Source: Clytia hemisphaerica (Eukaryota > Cnidaria > Hydrozoa > Leptothecata > Clytiidae). Taken from it: a stretch of 64,000 nucleotides of DNA. The stretch covers positions 620,001 through 684,000 of the forward strand of contig CACVBU010000351.1 in the NCBI GenBank assembly GCA_902728285.1, written 5' to 3'. Below are positions 14,101 through 25,055 of this stretch, piece after piece. Numbering within the stretch: the first letter of the stretch is position 1; each line of letters starts with the position of its first letter. The position numbers were made by a program, and so were the translations under genes. Below the pieces are notes generated by a model. That model searched no databases. It had not been told where the DNA came from and was given only the letters and a program-made list of their open reading frames with translations.

Positions 14101-17100
14101 CCGTTTATTTGGAACCTAAGAGTACTTATTTCTCTTGAACATTATACAAACCTCGAATTTGACAAACCCCTCAAAGAATTGGGATGTAAAAGTAGAATTG
14201 ATATAAAAAGAGTATATAAAACCTAATAATAAAGAGCGAATACTTAACAATCTATTTTATAAGATTTTAAGCTGATAGATAGCGTATGAAATACGTAAAA
14301 TGGAGTCAATCTCGGCAATATTGATCAGGCTTAAGATTATAAGATTAGGCTTATCTTACGATCATAGTCACATCACCCCCCCCCCCCCCCATCAATATTT
14401 TGCAAAGTAATTTTTTTTTACTTTGAAAAAATCTTATATATATACCGTTTAGAGGGGTAAAATAAGGTTGAAAAGTCAAAAATTTTCTTCGTCGCCCGAC
14501 ATATTTTTTTGACCCCTCAATTCGATTCGCACGTCGGGGCCATGAGTCATTATAAAAAACCCCGGTCTGGCAATGTATTGTTTTAGTTTCTTGTTCAATT
14601 TTCTTTAGTTACAAACAGAAGACAAGTTGCGATTTGTATACTTTTTTATCACGTTACCGAAATCTCCTCTTGGGATTGGTCTATTTTCTAATCACATGAT
14701 CAAAAAGTTTGCAAAATAAATCGATTTCGGTAAGTAAGCTCTATCTTTTAACAATAAAAAGAGACAAAAGCCTTCCAGACCAGTGTTTTTATAATGACTA
14801 TGATGATGTTCTCATTGTTTATCTTATGAATTGCTCTTATAAAGCGACAGTTGGGCAGTGAAAGAGCATCCAGCTACGGTGCGCAAAGTCGTGGGTTCAA
14901 TCCCCGGCCAAAAGACTTAGTACTCGATGCCTCTCAGCTTTATGCTCAGCAATTGAGAGAAAGATCAAGGATGAATGGAGCAATCCAAGTAGAAAATGTG
15001 TCGCCCACCCCTACCTTCGGGTAGATAGCTATCGAAAGAGGAGCCTTTGGGTCTCCACCGACTGTGGTCGAAGACTTACCTCCTAGCCTTTGTCGTGATT
15101 TGTTTTTTATTTCAGGTCTAAGAATATATCTTCTGTTTTATGAATTTCATTCTGAATTTTTTTATAAAGCTGGTTCTAATAAAAAGCACTACTCACGTTG
15201 TTGGTTGGGCAGGCTTTGGTAGCGGCTTTGGTAACGGCTTTGGTAGCGGCTTTGGTAGCGGCTTTGGTAGCGGTTTTGGTTTTGTTACCTGTTGTTTCTC
15301 TCCGAGTCTGTTCAGTGAAAAAGATATAATACAATACATTACAATTTAACTCAATTCAAATCTATTCCTCTTCATTTTAAAGTTTCGGTACATGAAATTG
15401 TTAGTAAGGGAAGCGGGATGAGTCTAACCAATACTTGATTAAATCTGAATTAAATACAAGAAAAAGTTATGCAAATTACCATTATATTTTAAAAGTTATG
15501 ACACCTGTATTACGTATTTTAAATGATTCCAGTCTAACTAGACTTTGTGCAGGTCAGGTTGAACTAAAATCTACGACATTTGCACTGCCTAAAGATAACG
15601 TTAGCATGAAACGCCTTGTGAGCTAGTTCTTTATTTCTCTATAGATTTTGTTATAGGTTTTTCATAGTTTTTCATAATTTGTAAGTCTATCCCAGATCCA
15701 GAATTAGTCGGAAAAGTTTCCGATCTTTAAAATGTAGTCTGTTAATTAGAGAGACGAAATGATACAATATTTTACAGTATTTGTAGTATGCAGCAATAAG
15801 AAGTAAATATACTTAGATCTTCCTGCAATCCGTGCCATAATATATTTGCACTTTTGGCTAATTTACCATTTTTCGAAAATTGAAGTTCGAGCGAGAATGT
15901 CAATTTCAGGCCCTCAACTTGATTTCATCGATTATTTCGATCTGGGAGGGATTTATTGGTTTCTAGGCTATATTTCAAGCCCTACTGGACCATTTTTAAA
16001 CTTTTGGATCCTCAGATCCTAAGGTCGTTAGTCTTAAGTCTAGCGTTAAAACTCAGAGTTAAAACTCTACCCTTCGAACCTACTTTAGAGCACTTACAAA
16101 TCGATTGTGGTTTCAAAACACCCCGGTGAATTTCCCTTTTTTGCCAAGCATTTTGTCCCTGATTGTGTGTCCATTGGTATTTCCTTCCCTTCAAGCTCCG
16201 TAATGCGTTCGCTTTGTGACAAAACCCTCGTTTTCAGTATTCCAATCTCTTTGTCCTTCTCTGCCAATAACCAATCCTTTCCGGCCAAAGATTCGTCTCT
16301 ATTATAAAAAGGAATTATTTCAACTCCAAAATTCCCCTGTATTGCTGAAATATTGCAAATCGAGCTGACAATATATTGCGGACACATTTTCAATATATTG
16401 TCAACACTCAACAATATATTCTCGACATATTGCCTGCTAACAATATTTTGTGTAGTGTATAGGACTGTAAATAGCCCTTTAGCCAATTGAATTTAAAAAA
16501 AAAGTTATGCAAATTACCATCATCCCTTTAACAGTTATTGCATTATCATTAGCCCGGGGCCCACTTGAAGCTTTTTATTTAGACTGGATGGCCCAATTAA
16601 GTGGCCCGGTATGATATGGTAATATGTTTTTGCCTAGGCAAACAGTCCGCCAGATTTTAGTTGTTTTTGGAAGGTAAAAACAGTATGAAGCAATGTTTTT
16701 ATTTGGGAATAAGGGATTGCAAATCTGTTATTGATGTTTGTTTCAAATTTTTGATTATATCTCTCAACTCCAAGTAGTTTTATTGTTATTTGGATTTTTA
16801 ACATTTTCTCTCAAAATGGCGACCTAGTGAAACGCCTCTAGTCTACTTCACTGGACTCAGCGTCATAATAAATTATCAAAAAGCAAAGTTCAGCCAAAAG
16901 TAGACTATAGTCTACGTTAACATATGACACCTACAGGTTTTTCATGATTTGTAAGTCTATCCTAGAGCCAGAATAAGTGGGAAAAGTTTCCGATCTTTAA
17001 AATGTAGTCTGTTAATTTAAGTGACGAAATGATACAACACTGTATTTGTAGTATGCATCAAGAAAAAGTAAATATACTTATAACACATGGGGATGTCCAT

Positions 17101-19692
17101 TGGTATTTCCTTCCCTTCAAGCTCCATAATGCGTTCGCTTTGTGACAAAACCCTCGTTTTCAGTACTCCAATCTCTTTGTCCTTCTCTGCCAATGACCAA
17201 TTATTTTCGGCAACAATTCTGTCATAATGAGCTTTAACAAGTTCGATATGACGTCTTGCTGAATTGGCGAGGTGACGCTCCATGTGCCGTTTGTGAATCT
17301 AGAAAAAAAACGAAACCATGTGAAATTCTCTCTGAAATTCTAAAGAATTTGTCCCTTAGTGATTTTGAAATTATCCTTAAAAAGGTAGGGTCCCGTCCTG
17401 GAAATAATTTGGTTTTCACTATGCTCCATCACTAGTGCTTCATTTTTTCAGTTTCTTTTTTAAGCTGATTTAGCTAGACAATACAGACACTAGGTCGTAT
17501 ACCATTTCATGGCAACCATATTGCCAATAATCGCATGGCACCTTGCACTCTTCATCTTCGTGTTTCTAAGGTGAAAAAAGAAAATATTTTACATTGTCAT
17601 ATCTCTGTAGTAAAAAATACCCTAAATAAAATCATTTCAATTCCTCTGATAGTCTATCGCCCATAGGTTATCTTGTACTTAGTATAGGAGCGATATCCAA
17701 ATGGTTGGCTTCAGCGTTACAAAAAGCAAAGATCAGCGGCTCGAACCCATGTTTCTTCCAATGTTCGGTTCCTTTCATAGATAGCCGAACCGGCTAGCCG
17801 TGAGCCCCGTAAAAACAAGCGAAATTCTGTCTTAAATTCCTAGATTACTGGACTATCCATATAAAATATAGTTAGTATCTACCTATGTATAACAGGGTTC
17901 TTATTTCGATTGAAACTCTCATTTCAGATGCTAAATGCTAAATTTCGTTTCATGCTTTCTCCTAAAGTTTCTCGTTTTTAAAATTTGTAAATAGCTTTTT
18001 GACCGCCCTCAACTCAGATACTAAATTCAAATTGACTAATTTCCCTCTTATGGAATTACGAATCCTGAGTAGTAAAAGCAACCCCTCTTTCTAAACATTT
18101 TCTTGTTTTCTGCAAACCCCTTACCTCGGGACCATCTTCAACCGTCCCTTTTTCGGGTTTTTGGAGATCTTATCAAAAATGCACTTGTTATACCTTTTTG
18201 TTGATGAACCTGTACTGGGCGCCACATGTTGTGCAATTAACCAAACGATGTGTACACGTCAACTTGTGTCCTTCCTTTTCATGACGGGCGACTTTTTGAT
18301 TACATAGACGACATCTGACGTTTCTGAATGCACACTTTTTGCGGTGCTAGTTTGTTTAAAAGAAAATCGTATATGAATTACTCCAATTTAATGTTTTAGG
18401 TCGTATTCATGATATTCATGACGTAATTTTTTTACGGAAACACCCAAGTTTTGCAGGTAGTGGCAACTTTAAACTAGAGAAAAATTCTCCAAAATTTACC
18501 ACTACTTGCAAAGACCGGGGTGTTTTCGTGGAAAAGATTACGTCACGAATATCATGAATTAAGAATCGTACTTCGAATTATCTTATATGATCATTACCTG
18601 CCAATAGAGTTACATTTGTATATTAATTACCTACCAATAGAGTTACATTTGTAAATTAAAAGAGTCACGAGTAACGACGAAAACTCTGTAAAGAAAACTC
18701 TGTAAAGTTTATATTTAAGTTAAAGCGTTCTCGTTCTTTGTTAAAAGTGTAAAGGAACCTGAAACATAACTTTTATGCTCAAACACCAAAATCATTTAAG
18801 TTAAAGCGTTCTCGAAAAACATGAACTGACCTGCTGCTTGTAATCATCAATGGAGCCTTGCCAGGTGCAGCCTTTCTCGTGTTGCTTGCAGTGAGCTAGT
18901 CTTTCGTGCTTGATTTTTCGGTCAATGTACGGACTTTCATGTTTCTGAAAATTAATTGATTGACCATTCTTAACATTACTTCAATCGTTGCATAGATTGC
19001 ACCCCTCTTTTTAATAGGGAAGAACAGCAAATTTTATGGGGACTTTTGTAGTGGGTTGGTTTTGAAAATCATTCACTTGTTCGCAAACTTTCTTGAAAAG
19101 GGTCTTTAAAACCCAGTTTAAAAAGTGATGAAATTTCCTTGAATTGGTTTATTATAGAACTTGAAAAAGATAAGAATTCATTATCTACCTTTGTCTTGTC
19201 ATATGCCGTTTGACATTCGCAGCAAGCCCTGAAAACGGATGGATTATTTGTTCTTATAAAACTCCAAGTCAACTAAATATTTCGTTAGAGGGTGTCGGAG
19301 GTACGACAATAAATAAATCAGGCTCGGCTGTTCTTATTTATTTTGTTGATTTCCTGGTTTCAATGTTCTTTCATTTTTACAAAAAAAGCCTTCATGTTTT
19401 CACTATCAAATAAGATATCAAAAAAAAAACTACCCCTTTGTCGATACTATTCTTCTTTAGGTAGAAAAAAACATACTTACACTTTTCGTTTTTCCCACTC
19501 TTCAATGCAGAATTTGCACCCTGCATGACCACATGGCAGCTCCGTAAGTCCTCTGATCACATAGTGGCAAATGATACATTGCAAATCATTTTCAACAAGT
19601 TCAAAATGAAATCCAATGTTTTCGTCTTCTTCGCTAGATGATGAGGAGTAACCGTTCATGTTGTTGTTGTCATGATCACGAGAAGCTGCCAT
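11141..19692 (-). CDS. RING / TRAF-type zinc finger / coiled-coil / ankyrin protein, copy 1
   Basis: Predicted exons in transcript order: 19692-19481, 19228-19189, 18944-18831, 18346-18194, 17565-17503, 17298-about 17100, 16298-16098, 15307-15197, 13404-13337, 11683-11209, 11171-11141 (TGA 11143-11141). Exons 1-2 encode an N-terminal RING (CIIC ... CGHAGCKFC ... CCEC). Exons 3-5 encode TRAF-type zinc fingers (CKQHEKGCTWQG, CAFRNVRCRLC, CTHRLVNCTTC, CKVPCDYWQYGCHE). Exon 6 has HMERHLANSARRHIELVKAH, as at the end of TRAF finger blocks, then a Glu/Lys-rich coiled coil. Exon 8 is (KPLP)n, and exons 9-11 hold the ankyrin end. Junctions 1-5 and 8-11 are phase-consistent, and exon 7 (ends TT) joins exon 8 (starts A) in frame. 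How exon 6 joins exon 7 is unresolved because that segment is locally duplicated. No MATH/TRAF-C domain is seen. A role as an E3 ubiquitin ligase or signalling adaptor is inferred from the domains only. Confidence 0.75.
11209..11683 (-). CDS. Exon 10 of copy 1 gene: ankyrin repeats
   Basis: This 475-nt exon starts after TCTTCAG and ends TCTTG before GTAAGA. It encodes about 157 residues with ankyrin-type repeats. The clearest is TPLHFAVSWNKHDVIRWLLA followed by NGANHELKNDDGQRPDE. Others are QTLLMWAVLEDRFDVFVHLM and NVLHYVGYHG. Exon 11 (11171-11141) adds WIGSAKCSFF and a stop. Ankyrin repeats are protein-binding; the partner is unknown. Confidence 0.75.
13337..13404 (-). CDS. Exon 9 of copy 1 gene
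   Basis: Small exon between the Pro-rich linker and the ankyrin exon. It reads AEWDGKKIHEIVFHGDEALT then FD, with acceptor TTTTAG and donor GTAAGT. The overhang G joins the first AT of the ankyrin exon. No family is recognised for this segment. Confidence 0.65.
13869..14122. mobile_element. MITE family B (CTCTTAGGTTCCAAATAAACG ends)
   Basis: Ends CTCTTAGGTTCCAAATAAAC and GTTTATTTGGAACCTAAGAG are perfect inverted repeats, flanked by TA. The homologous site in copy 2 (about 31186, GGCAACTTATTTCTC) is empty. The interior has poly-C runs. Confidence 0.8.
14541..14803. mobile_element. MITE family G (CCCCGGTCTGG ends)
   Basis: Left CATTATAAAAAACCCCGGTC, right CCAGACCAGTGTTTTTATAA and TGACTATG. 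The same family lies at 59850-60104 and, diverged, at about 30435-30655. Internal GATTGGT and TCACATGATCAAAAAG are shared by all three. Confidence 0.75.
14850..15120. mobile_element. tRNA-derived SINE-like unit, copy 1
   Basis: The head has A-box-like GGGCAGTGAAAGAGCA and B-box GTGGGTTCAATCCCCGGCC, followed by a 200-bp body (ACTCGATGCCTCTCAGCTTT, CTACCTTCGGGTAGATAGCT). It is no functional tRNA: I find no closed acceptor stem. Copy 2 holds a related head at 33103-33190. Confidence 0.6.
15197..15307 (-). CDS. Exon 8 of copy 1 gene: Lys-Pro-Leu-Pro repeat linker
   Basis: The acceptor CAG is just above 15307 and the donor GTGAGT is at 15196-15191. In the phase fixed by exon 9 it encodes LGEKQQVTKPKPLPKPLPKP and ends AQPTT. 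The KPLP tetrapeptide repeats arise from 12-bp units at 15222-15280. The homologous exon in copy 2 instead reads PLPRTGIQLYDSQEQVTPKP, so in copy 1 the short repeat replaced ordinary sequence. Confidence 0.65.
16098..16298 (-). CDS. Exon 7 of copy 1 gene: duplicated coiled-coil segment
   Basis: It follows a pyrimidine-rich tract and AG at 16300-16299, and encodes DESLAGKDWLLAEKDKEIGI, then LKTRVLSQSERITELEGKEI, then DTQSGTKCLAKKGNSPGCFE and TTID. It ends TT before GTAAGT (16097-16092). Joined to the A at the start of exon 8 it gives Leu and continues in frame. Copy 2 has lost this 3' end. Confidence 0.5.
17100..17298 (-). CDS. Exon 6 of copy 1 gene: end of TRAF fingers and start of coiled coil
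   Basis: The acceptor CTAG precedes 17298. The exon reads IHKRHMERHLANSARRHIEL and then a heptad-type region (SLAEKDKEIGVLKTRVLSQS, SERIMELEGKEIPMD). No good donor is visible before the stop at 17017. A second, diverged copy of the 3' half at 16298-16098 carries the only good GTAAGT donor that is in phase with exon 8. The 15.65-16.31 kb and 16.93-17.26 kb segments are a local duplication. The true exon end is therefore uncertain. Confidence 0.55.
17503..18944 (-). CDS. Exons 3-5 of copy 1 gene: TRAF-type zinc fingers
   Basis: Exons 18944-18831 (38 codons), 18346-18194 (51 codons) and 17565-17503 (21 codons) are all phase 0. They encode Cys/His clusters of TRAF zinc-finger type: HCKQHEKGCTWQGSIDDY, then HRKKCAFRNVRCRLCNQ, then CTHRLVNCTTCGAQY, then CKVPCDYWQYGCHEM. 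In TRAF proteins such repeats follow the RING, as here. Confidence 0.75.
17690..17765. other. tRNA-like relic (A and B box) in copy 1
   Basis: TATCCAAATGGTTGG (A-box-like) and GCGGCTCGAACCCATG (B-box-like) are about 45 bases apart. The copy 2 homologue at 35071-35135 (TAGCCAAATGGTCAAAGGCG, GCGGCTCGAATTC) has a better A box. It is probably a SINE head or tRNA pseudogene. Confidence 0.45.
18399..18571. mobile_element. Palindromic MITE family F
   Basis: Near-complete palindrome: GTATTCATGATATTCATGAC at the left, GTCACGAATATCATGAATT at the right. Inner arms GTAGTGG and CCACTAC surround a short loop. The copy 2 equivalent (35776-36371) is split by the family E insertion at 35933. Confidence 0.7.
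19481..19692 (-). CDS. Exon 1 of copy 1 gene: start codon and RING finger (first half)
   Basis: ATG at 19692-19690 opens MAASRDHDNNNMNGYSSSS, a Ser-rich acidic leader, followed by the RING core LQCIICHYVIRGL and LPCGHAGCKFCIEEW. The donor GTAAGT lies at 19480-19475. The last Cys pair (CCEC) is in exon 2 at 19228-19189, giving a complete C-x2-C / C-x-H-x2-C-x2-C / C-x2-C pattern after splicing. The exon 1-2 split of the RING is the same in both copies. Confidence 0.8.
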
Positions 19693-19999
19693 TATTTTTG
19701 TCGAGGACAGAGTGCTTTGTGTGATTTTTTATCTTTGAAGATTATAGTTTGTCAAATTGTCAAACGGACAAATGAATTAGTTTACCTGGAAAAATAAAAA
19801 TTGAAGGAATTTACTGTCAATGTAAATTTTTGTACTCCTCTCGTTGATGTCATCTTTGACAACGATACTTCTATCTACGCCTTCCCAAGGAGACTTGAGT
19901 TCCGCCTTTGAGTTCATGACAAGATAGAGGGAGTGCCAGTAAACTCAATGGAGTAAATTGTACGAAAAAGTTAAGAAAAAAAATTTACAACAATGGTTT

Positions 20000-22900
20000 T
20001 TTTAAAATAGATCCAAATCTTTTTATGGTGTTGACTTCAAAATTGCTTTGAAAAAATATTCCCTTGATAGAGTCGATTTAAATGATTCAATAAAATGCAT
20101 TTTGTTTGCAGTTCATTAAATGCCTTCACATAATGAAATGATTAGTCTTAATTTCGTTCTAAACTGAACCTAATTTGAATGTTGACAATTAAGGTTGAAC
20201 TTAGCATAGAGCATCAATCAGCTTTTATTATTTTTAAGAGGATTACTCTTAAAGACTCCATGCTGAAGTCGGAATTTAGGAAGTGAAAAGAATGACCGTA
20301 CTTATGCAATATTGTTTTTAAATGAGAACAAATGACTGCCATCCTAAACTGAACCTAATTTGAATGCTGACAATTAAGGTTGAACTTGGCATAGAGCATC
20401 GATCAGCTTTTATTTTTTAAGAGGATTACTCTTAAAGACTTCATGCTGAAGTTGGAATTTAGGAAGCCTAAAAAAATTGCCGTACCTTTTGTGTGCAGAT
20501 ACACTAAATGAAACACATTCACAAAATGGAATGTCTTGTCTATGTATTTCGATTAGTCTTAATTTCGTTCTAAACTGAACCTACTTTGAATGTTCATGGT
20601 TGAACTTAGCATAGAGCATCGATTAGCTTTTTTTTTTTAGAGGATTACTCTTAAAGACCCCATGCTAAAGTCAGAATTTAGGAAGTGCAAAAAATTGCCT
20701 TACTTAGCAATATTGTATTGTACAATATTTTTAATGAGAACAAATGACTACCGGCCTTTTTGTAGTCTTCACAATAGACAGCTCCAGGCTTTGAGGCCGT
20801 AATCTTGAGTAGGAGTTCGAAATGAAAGAAGATATGACGTAGCGTAGCCTTTTTCATACTCTTTGTGAATTTTAAGCAGCAGATCCCATGCTGAAGTCGG
20901 AATTTATGAAGCGTACCAAAATTGCCGTACTTATGCAATATTGTTTTTGATTAGAACATCTTCATAATCTTTGTGAATTTTAAGCAGTTTTATATGATCA
21001 ATTAGTTCATTTCAAACACGGATTCGTTCTTTCATAAATGTCCAGTAATGCCTGAAATATTTCTATTTAAACATTTAGTAAATGACTCTAAATTTTCTAC
21101 CCAATAAAATTACAGCACTTTTAACTTGGGTCAGATACAAACCAAGAGAGCCAAAAAAGTGTACCCTAAATTTGCCACATAAGTCACCCTGTACGGGACT
21201 AAAACTCCAAAAACTTGTTGTTTTAAATACACGCTTTTTTTTATAAGAATTGTGTAAATCCATTTCATAATGAATATTCTTAATCCGCAAAACCTTAAAA
21301 TATCCTTAAATTTATGTTCTTATACTTAATTCTCATACACTCAATTCTTGTATAAAAATATCCAATTGTGGAGATTACTTACCTCTTTTATTCCCCGAAA
21401 ACTTTCCAAAAACTCGGTTGACTCGAAATGAATTGGATTTGTCTCGTTACAGTATCTTCTCTCAAATATCAGGAAATCAAGACATCAAAAAGTAAGAACA
21501 ATTTAAGAACAATGCTGAGTCTTAAATTCAAGTACAGTAAAACCTCTAATTAACGGACACTCTAAAAGGCGGACACCTCTGATTAGCGGACAATTTCATT
21601 TTCCCCGGCCGTTCCCTAGTCAAATCCTCATAAAAAAGTTTCTAAAAGGCGGACACTCAATTAGCGGACCCTCTGATTAGCGGACCCTCTGATTAGCAGA
21701 CAATTTTTTTCGCACGAAATGGCCAAAACCCCTATTTTAGCTCTCCAATTAGCGGACATTGAATATCAAACGGGTCGCAGACGTCCAAAATCGAAAAAAA
21801 ATTTTTTAGATATTTTTATTTCAAGCACTTATTAGTCTTATTATTCAAATTATTTCTACAAATTTCCAGTTTTCCCTTGACCCATTCAACGAATTGTATT
21901 TTCAATTTTGGTGTTATAATTCTAGATTTCCTTTTATTTGCTAAAAACTAATTTGTTGCGTTTTAATAACCTTTTTCTTGTTCTTCTATGGTCTAGTGTC
22001 TGCAGATAAGTACTTTAGACCCCAATTTTGTATTTTCGACACCCTGGGATGGCCTAATTTCAAATTGGAGCTCCGAGATCAAAAGTTTCTAATAGGCGGA
22101 CACTTCTAATTAGCGGACACTGACCCCTTTCCCCGATGGTGGCCGCTAATTAGAGGTTCCACTGTATTCAAAAGTCAAATCAAATTTCACTGGTTCGTAT
22201 TATAAAACGAGTGTATAACTTTCGCATAAGAAAAGTCAACTTTACATGCATCAACTTTCTGTTATGAACTAATTGTCAGTAAAGGTGAGGTTTGTATTAT
22301 AAATGTTTTTCTTGTCGGATGGCATTATGGGTAGTTTTAAAACTGCTTTATATCTGTTTTTTAAGCAATAGGAAAGTATTAAATCAAATCACTTTATTTT
22401 TTAAGCCGAAGCATCACAAAACTCTCTATATACATTATCGAAAGAAAGTCATAATGGATTATCTGTAAAGAAAAAGTCATAATTTATATACAAGCATTTT
22501 ATTTCTTTTTATAAGAACAATTTTATATAAGGGACGAGGCTCAATTTGAGCAAATGATTAAGAACATTAACAACAATTCAAGCTTTGGGTTTCGGAAATG
22601 GTTCAGGAAATGCTGTTTTTAAGCCCCTTGAGTCATATATTCAAGAATAAGAACAGCGGAGCCCCAGCCCAAATTTATTTGTTCTTTTAAAAAGAAAAGC
22701 GTGTCATCATATAATTCTTATAAACGCTCACAAGAGTTTACATTCAAGCAATTTGTCGGACGTAAGCAATTATCTTATCGGTGTTTTTTATTTTCTAAAA
22801 AAGCGTTGCATTGTGGGATTGCTTCGAGAGTATTCTAATAGGATTTCCTCATAAGAAAACGGAATGTTGAAAAAGAAATTGAAAAGTTACATTGAAAAGG
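20000..22900. other. Gene-free part of copy 1
   Basis: I see no supported coding exon. It is upstream of the copy 1 RING gene start. It holds three local direct repeats of a TGAACTTAGCATAGAGCATC / AGAGGATTACTCTTAAAGAC unit (about 20190-20290, 20370-20460, 20595-20670), the family A element at 21535-22164, and family K fragments. The copy 2 counterpart is 40700-44270, with extra insertions at 41206-41530 and 43829-44065. Confidence 0.6.
21535..22164. mobile_element. MITE family A, 630-bp member with an empty site in copy 2
   Basis: Starts CAGTAAAACCTCTAATTAAC and ends GAGGTTCCACTG, with TA at both sides (21533-21534, 22165-22166). The homologous point in copy 2 (about 43236) reads CAAGTATTCAAAAG with a single TA, i.e. 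the unoccupied target. Internal repeats of TTAGCGGACA abound. Confidence 0.85.
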
Positions 22901-24689
22901 TCAAACATTTCTAGCGTCTGACATAATTGTGTAAATGCATCCAAAAATTGAAACTTCTACTACTACTGGTGTCCGCTTTTTGTAGACTGTTTTAGTGGCG
23001 TTTGTTAATAAAGGGGGAATAGGTTTTGTCTGCTATTTAGACAGTGTCCGCTTTTTGGAGTGTCTGTTAATTAGAGGTTTCACTGTACTTTATCAGGTTA
23101 AATTTTCCCGAAAACTGATTATGGCAACGGCAAACTTATTTGAAAAATGTCTCACTCCGCTCTACTTCCCCTCTTTACAGATACCTTGGCGTTATTTTTG
23201 GGCTCGTGGCGTATAAGGGCAAAGATTTTGCAATTCTAACCTAAAAACGGCGTTAATTTTTATCACCATTTCTCAATTTAAAAGATTTTAGGTATGATTC
23301 GAAGACGAAAATTATCCTTTGTTTTCCTCCATATTTAAAACTTCAGTGAAATACCTAATATATTTAAAAATCAGTGATTTTCGATGGAATTTTCAACAGG
23401 TTCACTACTGACAAATGACATTTTAATGTAAATTTTAGTCATTATTTACTAATTTGAAGCAGAAGTAGCCATTTTTACAAATTTTGGCGTTATTATCGGC
23501 CCTAATTGGCGTAAGCCCAAAATCAGACTGTGGCGTAATAATGGTCGGTGTAAAAGGGGCCGGCGTTAAATTAGGGCCGGCGTAAAAAGGGCCGATAAAG
23601 TAAACGAATTTGAAATTTAAACAGGGAGAATCGGTAAAAACACGGGTTTTTAATTTCTAAGCTCTTCTAGCTAGGGAGTGATCACGTGTTTGAGCCAATG
23701 AAAAGTTGCGGTGAGGAGTGGGATAAAAATGTAATTATTTTTCACCCCTTCCCTTTTCACGAATTATACACAGAAATTAATTTGCTTGTGGAACTCGAAG
23801 CTGAGAGTTCAATTTTGAGTGATTTCTTTCAAATAGCACTATTTTGGATAAAAAAATGTCATTATGTACAATAAAATAAAATCGAATATAAATCTACTTA
23901 GCATAAATATTACCAAAAAAGTTTAGTTAAAATGAAAATTTAAGAACTTGATGATAAACAAACGTGTTATGTTTTTTTCGGACGGACGAGGAGTTTCAAT
24001 TCGTAATCCATGGCTTGAACATCTTGTGATCAACTTTCATGAATAACGAATCCTGTGGCGGGTGGATTGACGGGCGGACGGACGGCCGTGAGGGCGGATG
24101 GACGGATGAATGGCCACATTTTGCGTCAAGTTCCGCTCATTTGCCAAAGTGAAGTTTAACCAAGAGCTTGAACCAATCAAAAGCCTGAAAAATATTCAAC
24201 GAAAAGGTCCCAATAAGAAATGTAAAGGTCAACAAAAAGTACACATATTATATAAATGTAAACTATATAAGAACAATGGTTTCGAATGCTAAAATATTAA
24301 GAACAAGTTAAGAACATTTTAAAGCTTTGCGGAAATTAAACACCCGATTTCTTAAGAAAAATAGACAAGAATTTACAGAATATGGAGAAAATGAAAAATT
24401 TAAATTAAAGTAATTTTGAATGTTCTTATGAAAAAAATATTGTATTTTCTAAAGGGGCTGTAAATTGGGAAAATAATAATGAAAAGTACGTTATAGCCTT
24501 TACTCAAATAGTCTGTACACTATCATTCAAAGAAAAGAATCAAATTTCAATAAATATTACGAAAATACGAAAATTATGACTTCTGCGAAAATAATATGAA
24601 AACGCATTTTGGATTAAAAATGAAATTTCAATACCTCCTGTAGTAATGGAATGTCTGAGTTCAGTGGAAAAGTTTGATGAAATCAACAA

Positions 24690-24691
24690 CC

Positions 24692-24732
<41 letters not shown>
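24690..24732. repeat. ATCA microsatellite
   Basis: About ten CAAT/ATCA units; the copy 1 equivalent at 10783-10813 is shorter. Another short-unit run, CATT at 6267-6288, is in KATNIP intron 10. Confidence 0.85.
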
Positions 24733-24733
<1 letters not shown>

Positions 24734-25055
24734 TCTACAAGATAAAGAAGAAAAAAAGAATAATTGAATAATTGTTTGTTTCGTAAAACCCTGTTGAGAG
24801 GTATATAGGCTTGAAAAACTGTTCAAGAGTTTAATATGATTTTCCATTTCGTGTGTTTGAAACGTATCGGAAAGTAGCCAAAAAAAACTTCCGAAACACC
24901 AAAGACTACGTTTTACCCATCATGTGAACGATTTTTCGGTTCAATATAATTAATTTGAAACGTATCGGAAAGTAGTCAAAAAAACTACCGAAGCATCAAA
25001 GAATTAAAAACTACCTTTTATCACCATCCATTATGTGAACGATTTTTTTTTCGGT

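Larger units (their letters stand above)
9217..22953. repeat. Tandem segmental duplication, copy 1 (13.7 kb)
   Basis: This stretch is collinear with 22968-44280 in the same orientation. Landmarks that match: GTGTCCGCTTTTTGG at 9218 and 22969; the ankyrin exon at 11209-11683 and 25122-25596; the RING exon at 19481-19692 and 39936-40150; and the last shared bases TGCATCCAAAAATTGAAA ending at 22953 and 44280. Copy 1 lacks several insertions present in copy 2 and so supplies their empty sites. It has its own private insertions too, including elements at 13869-14122 and 21535-22164. Confidence 0.9.
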
